Source of the DNA: Micromonospora sp. HK10
GTDB lineage: Bacteria; Actinomycetota; Actinomycetes; Mycobacteriales; Micromonosporaceae
Length of the DNA stretch: 64,000 bases
Assembly (NCBI RefSeq): GCF_000982955.1
Contig: NZ_KQ058830.1
Coordinates: 18,265 to 82,264 of the forward strand
Reading direction: 5' to 3'
Every line of letters begins with the position of its first letter. Within the stretch, counting starts at the first letter, position 1. Below the pieces are notes generated by a model. That model did no database searches. It was not told where the DNA came from and saw only the letters and a list, made by a program, of their open reading frames with translations. Of this stretch, positions 20,584 through 31,132 are shown piece after piece. The translations under genes and the position numbers were made by a program.

Positions 20584-21138
20584 TCAGCCGAGGTCGTGCT
20601 CGGCCGGCGTGGTGTTGAGGACCCAGGCGAGCGGCATGGTGGCCCGTACGCCGTAGTGCTCGCCGTCCAGCCGGTGCATCGTGACGGTCTGGGCCTGGTC
20701 CTGCTCCACGACCCAGTACCGCGGGATGCCCGCTGCGGCGTACTCGCCGCGCTTGGTCACCGTGTCGATGCCCTCGGAGCCGGGCGAGACGATCTCGACC
20801 ACGAGAAGGACGTCGCCGGGCGGCAGCCACACGCCGTCGGCCTGCGTCTTGCTCCACACCACGAGGTCGGGGATCCGTCCACCGACACCGCCGTGCCGCC
20901 CGGGGATGCGCAGCCCGACCGCCTGGGCGACATGATCCGCCGGGACGCCTCCCTGGGCGAGCCAGACCATGAGCCGGGTCGCGATGATCGCATGGGCGTA
21001 TCCCGGCGGCGGCATGATCGAGAGAACTCCCTCAGGGCTGATCTCGTACCGATGGTGCTCGTCCGCGGCCATCATCGCGGCCAGGTCGTCGAGCGACACG
21101 ATCGGCGGCATCGACCTGCCAACCGCCTCTGCGCTCAT
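20584..21138 (-). CDS. Uma2-family (DUF820) restriction-endonuclease-fold protein
   Basis: This is a 184-residue protein of the Uma2 family, a PD-(D/E)xK nuclease-fold group that is very abundant in actinobacteria and cyanobacteria. The core contains YEISPEGVLSIMPPPG, the acidic IPDLVVW, VLLVVEIVSPGSE with the second catalytic acid, and KRGEYAAAGIPRYWVVE with the family's signature Lys-Tyr region. It is thus probably catalytically intact. The biological role of these proteins is not established, and many sit as singletons, as this one does. It is not accompanied by an antitoxin-like small gene. The ATG at 21138 is chosen. Confidence 0.88.
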   Translation of the reverse strand: MSAEAVGRSMPPIVSLDDLAAMMAADEHHRYEISPEGVLSIMPPPGYAHAIIATRLMVWLAQGGVPADHVAQAVGLRIPGRHGGVGGRIPDLVVWSKTQADGVWLPPGDVLLVVEIVSPGSEGIDTVTKRGEYAAAGIPRYWVVEQDQAQTVTMHRLDGEHYGVRATMPLAWVLNTTPAEHDLG

Positions 21139-21198
21139 GCGCGCATCGTACCGGCCCCGGCACGTCGACGGCCGGGACGGACACGCGTCGGAGTGCGG

Positions 21199-22407
21199 TC
21201 AGCCGGCCGCGCCCACCGACCGGTACACGTCCATCGTGCGCTGCGCGATGGTGTCCCAGGAGAAGTGCTCGACCGCCCGGCGGCGGCCGGCGAGCCCGAA
21301 CTCCTCGGTCCGCTTCGGGTCGGCCAGCAGGTCGTTCATGCGCGCGGCCAGGTCGGTCACGAATCGCGCCGGGTCCAGCGGGGTGCCGGAGCCGTCGCCG
21401 GCCTGCTCGATCGGCACCAGCAGGCCGGTCTCGCCGTCGGCGACCACCTCGGGGATGCCGCCGGTGGCGGTGGCCACCACGGCCGTCTCGCAGGCCATCG
21501 CCTCCAGGTTGACGATGCCCATCGGCTCGTACACCGACGGGCAGACGAAGATCGTGGCGTGGGCGAGCACCTGGATCACCTCGGGCTTGGGCAGCATCTC
21601 GGCGATCCACACCACCCCGGAGCGGTTCGCCCGCAACTCGGCGACCAGGCCCTCCACCTCGGCGGCGATCTCCGGGGTGTCGGGGGCGCCGGCCAGCAGC
21701 ACGAGCTGGGTGTCGGCGGGCAGCTCGCGGGCCGCGCGCAGCAGGTACGGCAGGCCCTTCTGCCGGGTGATCCGGCCCACGTAGACCACGCTCGGGCGGG
21801 CCGGGTCGATGCCGAGCCGGTCCAGCACGTCGGTGCCCGGGTCCGGGGCGTACTGCGCGGTGTCGATGCCGTTGTAGACCACCCGCACCCGGTCCGGGTC
21901 GATCGCCGGGTACGCGGACAGCACGTCGCGGGCCATCCCGGCGCTGACCGCGATGACCGCGTCGGCGGCCTCGAACGCGGTCCGCTCGCACCAGGATGAG
22001 AGGGCGTAGCCGCCGCCGAGCTGCTCGGCCTTCCACGGGCGCAGCGGCTCCAGGCTGTGCGCGGTCACCACGTGCGGCACCCCGTGCAGCAGCTTCGCGG
22101 TGTGCCCGGCCAGGTTGGCGTACCAGGTGTGGCTGTGCACCACGTCGGTGCCGGCGGCCCCCGCGGCCATCTCCAGGTCCACGCCCATGGTGCGCAGCGC
22201 GGCGTTCGCGCCGGCCAGCGCGGCCGGCTCGGGGTACGCGGTGACGCCCGGCTCGGCGCGGGGCGCGCCGAAGCAGTGCACCCGCACCTCGGCGAGCCGG
22301 CGCAGCTCGCGCGCCAGGTACTCGACGTGCACCCCGGCGCCGCCGTAGACCTCCGGTGGGTACTCCCGGGTGAGCAGGTCCACGCGCAGCCGTGCCGAAG
22401 ACGTCAT
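21199..22407 (-). CDS. glgA: Glycogen synthase / alpha-maltose-1-phosphate synthase (GlgA/GlgM)
   Basis: This is a 402-residue GT4 enzyme. In actinobacteria the homolog (GlgM, often called GlgA) makes alpha-maltose-1-phosphate from ADP-glucose and glucose-1-phosphate, feeding GlgE. Typical blocks are LTREYPPEVYGGAGVHVEYL near the N-terminus, HSHTWYANLAG, GRITRQKGLPYLL, and PSVYEPMGIVNLEAMACE, which carries the E-x7-E pair. The ATG at 22407 gives an N-terminus like that of known homologs; an upstream GTG at 22434 is possible but adds nonconserved residues. It is divergent from glgC, and the 95-base spacer 22408-22502 must hold both promoters. Confidence 0.93.
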   Translation of the reverse strand: MTSSARLRVDLLTREYPPEVYGGAGVHVEYLARELRRLAEVRVHCFGAPRAEPGVTAYPEPAALAGANAALRTMGVDLEMAAGAAGTDVVHSHTWYANLAGHTAKLLHGVPHVVTAHSLEPLRPWKAEQLGGGYALSSWCERTAFEAADAVIAVSAGMARDVLSAYPAIDPDRVRVVYNGIDTAQYAPDPGTDVLDRLGIDPARPSVVYVGRITRQKGLPYLLRAARELPADTQLVLLAGAPDTPEIAAEVEGLVAELRANRSGVVWIAEMLPKPEVIQVLAHATIFVCPSVYEPMGIVNLEAMACETAVVATATGGIPEVVADGETGLLVPIEQAGDGSGTPLDPARFVTDLAARMNDLLADPKRTEEFGLAGRRRAVEHFSWDTIAQRTMDVYRSVGAAG

Positions 22408-22502
22408 GACCGGCACCCTAGTGCAGTTCGCCACCCCGCACCGGCTGCGGAACTGTGCCCGTACGAGTGGTGAAGTCGGGGTCGGATGGATAGCGTCTGG
22501 GC

Positions 22503-23735
22503 ATGGCTGCCAAGGTGCTCGCGATCGTCCTGGCCGGCGGGGAGGGCAAGCGCCTGATGCCCCTCACCACGGACCGGGCGAAGCCCGCCGTCCCCTTCGG
22601 CGGGATGTACCGCATGGTCGACTTCGTCCTCTCCAACCTGGCGAACGCCGGCTTCCTCAAGATCGTCGTGCTCACCCAGTACAAGTCCCACTCGCTGGAC
22701 CGGCACATCACCAAGACGTGGCGGATGTCGACCCTGCTCGGCAACTACGTCACCCCGGTGCCGGCCCAGCAACGCCGCGGCCCGTGGTGGTTCGCCGGCT
22801 CGGCCGACGCGATCTACCAGAGCTTCAACCTGATCAACGACGAGCAGCCCGACTACGTGATCGTCTTCGGCGCCGACCACATCTACCGGATGGACCCGCG
22901 CCAGATGGTCGACGACCACATCGCCTCCGGCGCCGCGGTGACCGTGGCCGGCATCCGCCAGCCGCTGTCGACGGCCGACCAGTTCGGGGTGATCGAGGTG
23001 GGCGAGGACGGCCGCCGGATCCGCGCGTTCCGGGAGAAGCCGACCGACGCGGTCGGGCTGCCCGACGCGCCGGACCAGATCTACGCCTCGATGGGCAACT
23101 ACGTGTTCAGCACGAAGGCGCTCTGTGAGGCGGTCGAGCGCGACGCCGAGGACAAGAGCAGCAAGCACGACATGGGCGGCAGCATCATCCCGATGCTGGT
23201 CGAGCGGGGCGAGGCCAACGTCTACGACTTCAAGGACAACGAGGTGCCCGGCAGCACCGACCGGGACCGCGGCTACTGGCGGGACGTGGGGACCCTCGAC
23301 TCCTTCTACGACGCCCACATGGACCTGATCAACGTGCACCCGGTCTTCAACCTCTACAACTTCGACTGGCCGATCTACACCGAGCAGCCGCCCTTCCCAC
23401 CCGCCAAGTTCGTCCACCAGTGGGGGGAGCGGGTCGGCCGGGCGGTCGCCTCGATGGTCTCGCCCGGCGCGGTGATCTCCGGCTCGCTCGTGGAGAACTC
23501 GATCGTCGCGCCCAAGGTGAAGGTCCACTCCTGGGCGCACGTGGACGGCGCGGTGCTCATGGAGGGTGTCGAGATCGGCCGGCACGCGGTGGTCCGCCGG
23601 GCCATCCTGGACAAGAACGTCTACGTCCCGGAGGGCGCCGAGATCGGCGTCGACCTGGAGAAGGACCGGCAGCGCTACACCGTCTCCGACAACGGCATCG
23701 TCGTCATCGGCAAGGGCCAGCGCGTCGAGCCCTGA
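22503..23735 (+). CDS. glgC: Glucose-1-phosphate adenylyltransferase GlgC
   Basis: This is a 410-residue ADP-glucose pyrophosphorylase. The N-terminal nucleotidyltransferase domain begins [18 protein letters not shown], with the GGxGxRLxPLT phosphate loop and the lysine-containing [10 protein letters not shown]. Later [10 protein letters not shown] carries the metal-binding Asp, and the FREKPTD and [12 protein letters not shown] blocks are typical of GlgC. The C-terminal beta-helix part (about 290-410) has hexapeptide-like repeats and normally binds allosteric effectors. The ATG at 22503 is the natural start. It is divergent from glgA and followed 31 bases later by pgm, which supplies its substrate, so glgC-pgm is probably an operon. 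Confidence 0.97.
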   Translation: MAAKVLAIVLAGGEGKRLMPLTTDRAKPAVPFGGMYRMVDFVLSNLANAGFLKIVVLTQYKSHSLDRHITKTWRMSTLLGNYVTPVPAQQRRGPWWFAGSADAIYQSFNLINDEQPDYVIVFGADHIYRMDPRQMVDDHIASGAAVTVAGIRQPLSTADQFGVIEVGEDGRRIRAFREKPTDAVGLPDAPDQIYASMGNYVFSTKALCEAVERDAEDKSSKHDMGGSIIPMLVERGEANVYDFKDNEVPGSTDRDRGYWRDVGTLDSFYDAHMDLINVHPVFNLYNFDWPIYTEQPPFPPAKFVHQWGERVGRAVASMVSPGAVISGSLVENSIVAPKVKVHSWAHVDGAVLMEGVEIGRHAVVRRAILDKNVYVPEGAEIGVDLEKDRQRYTVSDNGIVVIGKGQRVEP

Positions 23736-23766
23736 TCCACCCGCACCAGCTCAGGAGGTTTCCACC

Positions 23767-25408
<1,642 letters not shown>

Positions 25409-25410
<2 letters not shown>

Positions 25411-25546
25411 CCGGTGCCGGCCTCCGGCGGGCTTCCGCCTGTGACCGGCGTTGGTCTCCGGCGTGCTTCCGCGTGTGACCGGCGTTGGTCTTCGGCGTGC
25501 TTCCGCGTGTGACCGGTGCTGGTCTCCGGTGTGCGCTCCCCGCGCT
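25409..25546. repeat. 34-bp tandem repeat at the end of pgm
   Basis: Three 34-base units beginning GACCGG run at 25409-25442, 25443-25476 and 25477-25510. Units 2 and 3 differ by one base. A degenerate fourth copy covers 25511-25546. The first unit starts within the pgm stop codon, and the last leads into the terminator hairpin. Confidence 0.88.
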
Positions 25547-25571
25547 GACCCCGGGTGTCCGCGGGGTCAGC
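25544..25571. terminator. Hairpin terminator between pgm and nadK
   Basis: A 10-bp perfect stem (GCTGACCCCG and its complement) encloses an 8-base loop. It lies between two convergent genes and its right arm includes the nadK stop codon. It could serve both directions. Confidence 0.75.
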
Positions 25572-26496
25572 AGGGCGGTTCCAGCTCCCGCTGGTCGCGC
25601 TCCCGGCGCAGCTCCTCCGGGAGAAGCTCGCGCAGCTGGTCGGGAAGGAACGGCAGGTCCAGCAGGCTCAACTTGAGCTGGTTGCGCTCCTGGTAGCGCT
25701 TCGGGTCGAAGCGGACCACCCGGCCGGCGTCGCGGCGGTAGCGGATCTGCACCGCCCCCTCCCGCGCCGCCTCCTTGATCACCAGCCCGTCCATCTCGAC
25801 GGCGACGGCCGCCGAGTGGGGCTGGAGGTCCAGCCGGATGCCCTCCTCCGGGGCCAGCACCACCGACCGGGAGATGCCGGCCATCGGCGCCGACGGGGTC
25901 ACCACCACCGCGTCGGCCGCCGGTGAGATGAGCGGCCCGCCCGCCGCGTAGCTGTACGCGGTCGAGCCGGTCGGGGTGCTCACCACCAGCGCGTCGCAGC
26001 GGTAGTAGCCGTACCGCTGGCCGTTCACCGCGAGGGTGGCCGTGACGAACCCGGAGCCGGGCTGGCGGAGCAGCGCGATGTCGTTGAAGGCGACCACGTC
26101 GTCGCCGCACACGTCGCAGGCCAGGCAGGCGTGCGACTCGACGGTGAAATCCTTCGCCGCAAGCCGGCTCAGCGCGTCCGGCAGGTCCGGCGGCTCGACC
26201 TCCACCAGGAAGCCGAGCCGGCCCAGGTGCACGCCGAGCACCGGCTTCGGGTCAGCCACCGCCATCCGCAGCGCACCCAGCATGGTCCCGTCCCCGCCGA
26301 TGCTGATCAACGCGTCGCAGGACGACGCCACCGCCTCGGCCGGGAGCGGTTCCACCGTCGATGGCACCCGGTGCCGGTCCTCGGCCCGTACCGCCAGGCT
26401 CATCCGGTGCCGGGCCACCCAGTCCACGATGATGTCGACCACCTCGGAGACGTCCCGGGTGGGGTGCAGCACCAGCCCGAGGCGGATCCGATCCAT
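25567..26496 (-). CDS. nadK: NAD kinase
   Basis: This is a 309-residue NAD (or NADH) kinase that makes NADP. The diagnostic GGDGT motif is at residues 67-71 (ALISIGGDGTMLG), followed by GVHLGRLGFL, then FNDIALLRQPGSG and VSTPTGSTAYSYAAGGP, which bind the nucleotide. The C-terminus is a charged tail of about 30 residues rich in Arg and Glu. The ATG at 26496 is the obvious start. The usual actinobacterial partners (recN, tlyA) are not next to it, so this may be a second NAD kinase of the genome; that is inference. It converges on pgm. Confidence 0.93.
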   Translation of the reverse strand: MDRIRLGLVLHPTRDVSEVVDIIVDWVARHRMSLAVRAEDRHRVPSTVEPLPAEAVASSCDALISIGGDGTMLGALRMAVADPKPVLGVHLGRLGFLVEVEPPDLPDALSRLAAKDFTVESHACLACDVCGDDVVAFNDIALLRQPGSGFVTATLAVNGQRYGYYRCDALVVSTPTGSTAYSYAAGGPLISPAADAVVVTPSAPMAGISRSVVLAPEEGIRLDLQPHSAAVAVEMDGLVIKEAAREGAVQIRYRRDAGRVVRFDPKRYQERNQLKLSLLDLPFLPDQLRELLPEELRRERDQRELEPPC

Positions 26497-26767
26497 GTGC
26501 CCAGCTCACCACATTCGCCGCCGCCCCGGCGGGCTTTGCGTCGCTGCCGCCACCCCGGCGTGCCCTGTCCCGATGCGCCGCCGCCGGGCGGTGACCACGG
26601 GATGGCGCAATCCGCGCCAACCGCTCAGGCGGTGACCACGGGACGGCGCAATCCGCGCGAACCGGTCAGACGGTGACCACGGGATAGCGCAATCCGGGCC
26701 TATGGGTCGCGCGGTTGGCACGGGATGGCGCAATCCGGGCCTGCGGATCGCGGGGGGAACAACGGGA
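26497..26767. repeat. Intergenic region with 41-bp tandem repeats (26588-26751)
   Basis: Four 41-base units run at 26588-26628, 26629-26669, 26670-26710 and 26711-26751. All share CACGGGA followed by T, C or other small changes and GCGCAATCCG; units 1 and 2 are nearly identical. The array lies exactly between nadK (read leftward) and the C5-epimerase gene (read rightward), so promoters of both may be in or beside it. After the array the sequence becomes clearly less GC-rich (26765-26850), which suggests a promoter or a foreign boundary. Confidence 0.88.
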
Positions 26768-28292
26768 ATGTCGCATATCAGACCATCGGAGGGTCCGGTG
26801 CCCTTTAGTGCATATTTTTGGCAGGTGGGTAGTTACGTAGCCAGATGGCGATCGAGGGCCGGTGCCCTACCGGCCGCGCTGCTGCTCGCGTTGGCCGCGC
26901 CGACGCCGGTGGACTCGGCGTTCGCGGCCACGGTGGCGGGCACCGACAGGCCGGCCACGAGCGTGACCGACTACGCCCGCAGCGGCGTCCGCCCACAGAC
27001 CATGCCGGACGCCGCGCTTCCGTACCAGGACACTCCGCTGGCGCCGCGCGTGGACCCCGGGCTGCACGACGATCAGGGCGTGCGGATGTTCCGGTACAAC
27101 GACGAGATCTATGACCACCCCGTGGCGCAGGCGCAGTGGGGGCTCAGCAACCTGCGCACCTACCTGGTCAATCACGATCGGTCCTACCTCGACCGGGCGG
27201 TCGCGCAGGCGCAGCGGAACCTGGATCGAAAGGTCGAGTCCCGCGGTGCGTGGTGGTATCCCTATGAGTTCGACCTTCCCGCTTGCGGACAGCTGCCGGT
27301 GATCCGGGCCCCGTGGTACAGCGCGATGTCGCAGGGCCAACTGCTCAGCCTGTTCGTGCGGCTCCACCAGGTGACGGGGGACCAGAAGTGGCGGGAGGCC
27401 GCAGATCTGACCTTTGCCAGCCTGCTTCTTCCCCCCCGCACCAGGGCTGCCGTGGGCGAGTTGGGTCGACGACGCCGGGTACCTGTGGCTGGAGGAGTAC
27501 CCGGTGACGCCCGGTGTGACCGGGGAACGGGTGCTGAACGGCCACATCTTCGCGCTCTACGGCGTGTACGACTACTGGCGGCTGACCGCCGACCCGCGGG
27601 CTGTCGCGATCTTCGACGGTGCCGCCACCAGCCTGCGCCACTACGTGCCGACGGCACTGCGCATGCCGGAGTGGGTCAGCCGGTACGCGGTCGGCTGCCC
27701 CAACGCGTACATCGGCTACCACGCCTTGCACATCCAGCAACTGCTGAAGGTGTACGAGATGTCCCGGACAGCGGTCTTCGCGGGTCTGGCCGACCTGCTT
27801 CGGGACGACTATCCGCCCCCGGCGGTCACCGGCACCGTCGTCTTCGCCGGTGGCACCCACATCGGGTACACCTTCAGCGCCACGGGTTCGATTCTCGAGC
27901 AGAAGCCGCTGACCCTGTCCCGCCAGTCGAATGCGAACGCCGACCAGCGGATCCGGGTACGCGGCCGGGGCGTGTACTACCAGATCCACAACGGTGCGCT
28001 GGCCGGATACTTCGTCGCCGAGGAACCCGGAACGCGGGTGCTGCTCGGTGCGGTGGCCCTGCACACCTATGCGCCGCAACGGACGCTGCTGTTCAGCCCC
28101 GGTACCTACCCGGGCTACCGGTACGGTCCCGCCTGGACGGTCGCCGAGAGCCGGACGTACACCTTCCCCCGGGCGTCTGCGGCTCCTTTCGATGCGACGG
28201 CCTGGGTCAACGGGCGGCTCTGCTACCGGATCACCGCCGGCGCGTACGCAGGGCTCTGGCTACCCGCGGTGGAGGGCCTGAATCCGGCGTGA
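26768..28292 (+). pseudogene. Secreted D-glucuronyl C5-epimerase-like gene, split by a frameshift in a C7 tract
   Basis: The product would be exported and epimerise D-glucuronate to L-iduronate in a finished polysaccharide. An Arg-containing N-terminus and a hydrophobic stretch ending near AFA form a signal peptide. The catalytic core shows WYSAMSQGQLLSLFVRL in the first frame and WVDDAGYLWLEEYP, VLNGHIFALYGVYDYWRLT and YHALHIQQLLKVYE in the second, which match the C-terminal domain of heparosan C5-epimerases. The frame changes by +1 at seven C residues (27431-27437); six Cs would give one continuous protein of about 507 residues. A C-terminal beta-rich part of about 150 residues follows, with two YxI-x-GAxAGYF-like motifs. 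The start is uncertain: ATG 26768, GTG 26798 (GGAGGG upstream) or GTG 26825. The lesion may be a sequencing error, a slippage switch or true decay. Confidence 0.8.
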
Positions 28293-28477
28293 GCTGAGCA
28301 ACGCCGGCACCGGTAGGCCGGAGCGGGTGTCGCCACGGATCGGTGCGAGCCGGACATAACCCCGAGATCAGCTGATTCGTTAGCCGAATGGCGGCGGGCT
28401 GGGTGGCTACCCGGCCGCCGACGCTCCGGTGTGCCCGCCGGCCGACGCCGCGCTCGAAGAGAAACGAGTTCGATGAC

Positions 28478-29767
28478 ATGCGACCGCGACTGCTGATCAT
28501 TGCCTATGGCTTTCCGCCGTCGGAGTCGGTCGGCGCCCGCCGCCCCGCCGAACTGGCCGCGTTCGCGGCCCGACAGGGCTGGGACGTCCGCGTGCTCACC
28601 TCGACCCCGGCGGATCTGCGGGCAGCCGCCGACGGCCTCCCGGAGAGCCACATCTTCCGCGTCGCTCCGGTGCCCCGCTCGACTCCCCTCGTCGGTTCGA
28701 TCCGCAGGGCAGAGGCAGCGGCCCGGACGGGCCGGCGGCGGCCGCTGACGCTCCTCGGCACGCTCGGGCGCGAAGTCATGATCCCGGACGGGTGTGTCAC
28801 CTGGGTGGCTCCGGCTGCCCGGCAGTTCATGCGGAGGCGGCAGAACTGGCGTCCCGATGTGATCATGGTGACCGGTCCACCGGCGTCGGCGTACCTGGTC
28901 GCCGCCAGGCTGGCGTCTCGCCTGAACGTGCCCTGGGTGGCGGACTACCGGGACCTCTGGACAGTCGGCAACGACTACTGGCCGTACGGCCAGTCCCGGA
29001 TCCGTCGCGTTCTCGACCGTCGCATGGAGCGCTGGCTGCTGCGCTCCGCGGCGTGTTGCGTGACGATCTCCGAACCGCTGGCCGAGATCCTGCGTTCGAC
29101 GTTCGACGTCGACGCGAAGGTCGTGATGAACGGCATCGACCGGCCCAGGAACCTCCCGGCGGAGCGGCCCGCATCGCGGCCCGTTCCAGGACCCTCGACG
29201 TTGACGCTGGCGCACACGGGCCGGCTCGTTCCCGGCAAGCGCGATCCCTCGCCGCTGCTGGACGCGGTGGCACTGCTCGGCTCGGATGCCCGGCGCGTCA
29301 ACGTCGTCTTCGCTGGTGAGGACAACGGTGTGGCGCAGGCCGCCGTGGATCGCGCCGGGGTCGCCGACTCGGTGACGAACCTCGGTGAGGTGTCGGCCGA
29401 GAAGTCGTGGCATGTGCAGACCGAGGCCGATGTGCTGGTCCTGGTGATGTGGAACGACCCCCGTGACGCCGGAACGGTGCCCGGGAAGTTCTTCGACTAC
29501 CTGCGTGCACGTCGTCCGATCCTGATGATCGGGCACCCGGAGGGGATCGTGGCGGGCATCATCCGGTCGCGCCATGCCGGTGTCGTCCTCAGCGACCCCC
29601 GGCAGATCGCGGAGCAGCTGCGGGAGTGGCTGGCCGAAAAGGACCGCGCCGGTCGGATCCCGGAGCTGCCCGCCTCCGCTCTTGACGGTCTCTATCGGGA
29701 GGACCAGTTGGAGCGGTACCTCGAGGTGCTCGCCGACGTGGCGGCCGGGCACGTGCCGGACTGCTGA
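28478..29767 (+). CDS. GT4-family glycosyltransferase
   Basis: This is a 429-residue GT-B glycosyltransferase. The N-terminal domain starts RLLIIAYGFPPSESVGARRP, typical of GT4 enzymes of exopolysaccharide clusters. VADYRDLWTVGNDYWP and VTISEPLAEIL mark the interdomain region. The donor domain has LAHTGRLVPGKRDPSPLL, an ADVLVLVMW segment and GTVPGKFFDYLRARRPIL with the conserved acidic residue. The ATG at 28478 is the only one placing the start at the first strand; the frame is open upstream without conserved content. The 185-base spacer after the C5-epimerase gene shows no gene. It converges on wzx, with one base between. Donor and acceptor are unknown. Confidence 0.88.
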   Translation: MRPRLLIIAYGFPPSESVGARRPAELAAFAARQGWDVRVLTSTPADLRAAADGLPESHIFRVAPVPRSTPLVGSIRRAEAAARTGRRRPLTLLGTLGREVMIPDGCVTWVAPAARQFMRRRQNWRPDVIMVTGPPASAYLVAARLASRLNVPWVADYRDLWTVGNDYWPYGQSRIRRVLDRRMERWLLRSAACCVTISEPLAEILRSTFDVDAKVVMNGIDRPRNLPAERPASRPVPGPSTLTLAHTGRLVPGKRDPSPLLDAVALLGSDARRVNVVFAGEDNGVAQAAVDRAGVADSVTNLGEVSAEKSWHVQTEADVLVLVMWNDPRDAGTVPGKFFDYLRARRPILMIGHPEGIVAGIIRSRHAGVVLSDPRQIAEQLREWLAEKDRAGRIPELPASALDGLYREDQLERYLEVLADVAAGHVPDC

Positions 29768-29768
29768 C

Positions 29769-31127
29769 CTACCGCTGTTCCGCGACCTCCGGCGCCACCG
29801 TTTCGGGTACCGACTCCGGTGGGAGCCGGGTCGCGCGCCGCAAGATGTGCAGCGAGAGCACCCAGGACGCCCCGTACGCGGCAGCGGCGGAGATGCCGAA
29901 GGCCCACACCGCGGTCAGGGCCGGCGCGCCGACGAGGGAGGGGACGACCACCGCCGCCGTGGTCAGGAGCATCCGTCCCGCGTCCCAGGTCAGTTGGAGG
30001 CCGTGCCGGCCGAAGACCACCAGGGACTGGGAAAGTGGCGAGCCGACGAACTGAGCTGCCAGGAAGAGCGCGAGCGCTCGGGCGTACGCACCGCTGGTTG
30101 CCCACTTCGGGCCGAACGCCAGCGCGAAGGCCGCCGGAGCGCTGAGCGCGACGACGAGTCCGCCTACGGCGGCAACCATGGCGAGTTGACGGCTCGCCCG
30201 CAGAAAGACCGCCACGGCTCGGGCGGCGTCGGTACGGGCAACTCGCGACAGCTCGGCCAGGTACACCTGGGCGACGGCCAGGCCGAGCAACGCGGCGGGC
30301 GCGGCGAGCATCCGCTGGGTGAAGCCGAACCAGCCGGCCACATCGGCCCCGTAGTAGTACGCGAACAGCAGGACGGGAAGCTGAAGGCCGAGCACGTTCA
30401 GCAGCCCGGACGGGGCGAGCAGCAGCGGGAATCGGCGATGGCGGGCGGCTGTCTGCCACAGTCGTCGGGGCGTCGCACGTTCCTCGCCGGCCACCCTTCG
30501 ACGAAGGCCAGGCAGGAGGCTGAGTGCTGCCACGGCCTGGCCTGCGCCCAGCCCCAGCATCAGTCCACCGGCCCGGAGACCGACGGCACCGGCACCGAAC
30601 TGGGCGAGCAGGGTCGCGCAGGTCTGGAGCAGATTGCGCCGACCGATCGCGGCGTAGCGGCGGTACCGGATCGCCAGCTGGTTCAAAACCTGAAGGATCG
30701 CCATCGCCGCGGCTGTCCAGGGCACCAACCACAGCCAGGACGCCAGTGCCGGCTGGTCGAACAGCGTCGCGATGCGCTCTCCGGCCAGCGCCACCAGCAC
30801 CGTACCCGCGAGTGCGGTGCCCAGTGCCACCACGAGACCGAGGGCAACCAGGTCGTGCGCCTCGCGATCGCGTTCCGGGAGCGGTACCGCGAGTTCAAAT
30901 CGGCCGGCGGCAACCGCACCGACGGCTGCGGCGAGCGTGGCGAGCACAGCGAAGACCCCGAAATCCGCCGGGCTGTACAGCCGGGCGAGGACCGGTGCCG
31001 AGAGCAGGAGGAGCACCTGGCCGCCGGCGCTTCCCGCCGCGATACTGAGCACACCCCGTCGGCTGCCGGTCAGCCACCGCCGGTGCCGTCCCGGGTGGTC
31101 GCCGGCCGTGCGGGTGTCCAGCCGCAC
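29769..31127 (-). CDS. Oligosaccharide flippase, Wzx-like (MOP superfamily)
   Basis: This is a 452-residue membrane protein with about 12 predicted helices. It begins RRGVLSIAAGSAGGQVLLLL and LARLYSPADFGVFAVLA, the amino-terminal signature of polysaccharide flippases that move undecaprenyl-linked repeat units across the membrane. Loops carry Arg-rich segments (LAIRYRRYAAIGRRNLLQ) as in this family. The GTG at 31127 lies 5 bases after the stop of the polymerase gene and is taken as the start; a TTG just before it is also possible. Together with the downstream-read polymerase-like gene it makes a Wzx/Wzy export system. The C-terminal 25 residues are Pro/Glu rich. Confidence 0.9.
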   Translation of the reverse strand: MRLDTRTAGDHPGRHRRWLTGSRRGVLSIAAGSAGGQVLLLLSAPVLARLYSPADFGVFAVLATLAAAVGAVAAGRFELAVPLPERDREAHDLVALGLVVALGTALAGTVLVALAGERIATLFDQPALASWLWLVPWTAAAMAILQVLNQLAIRYRRYAAIGRRNLLQTCATLLAQFGAGAVGLRAGGLMLGLGAGQAVAALSLLPGLRRRVAGEERATPRRLWQTAARHRRFPLLLAPSGLLNVLGLQLPVLLFAYYYGADVAGWFGFTQRMLAAPAALLGLAVAQVYLAELSRVARTDAARAVAVFLRASRQLAMVAAVGGLVVALSAPAAFALAFGPKWATSGAYARALALFLAAQFVGSPLSQSLVVFGRHGLQLTWDAGRMLLTTAAVVVPSLVGAPALTAVWAFGISAAAAYGASWVLSLHILRRATRLPPESVPETVAPEVAEQR

Positions 31128-31132
31128 CAAGG

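Noticed and set aside
27414..28292. The second half of the epimerase gene as an independent gene
   Set aside because: It lacks its own ribosome site and signal peptide, and begins in the middle of a conserved domain.
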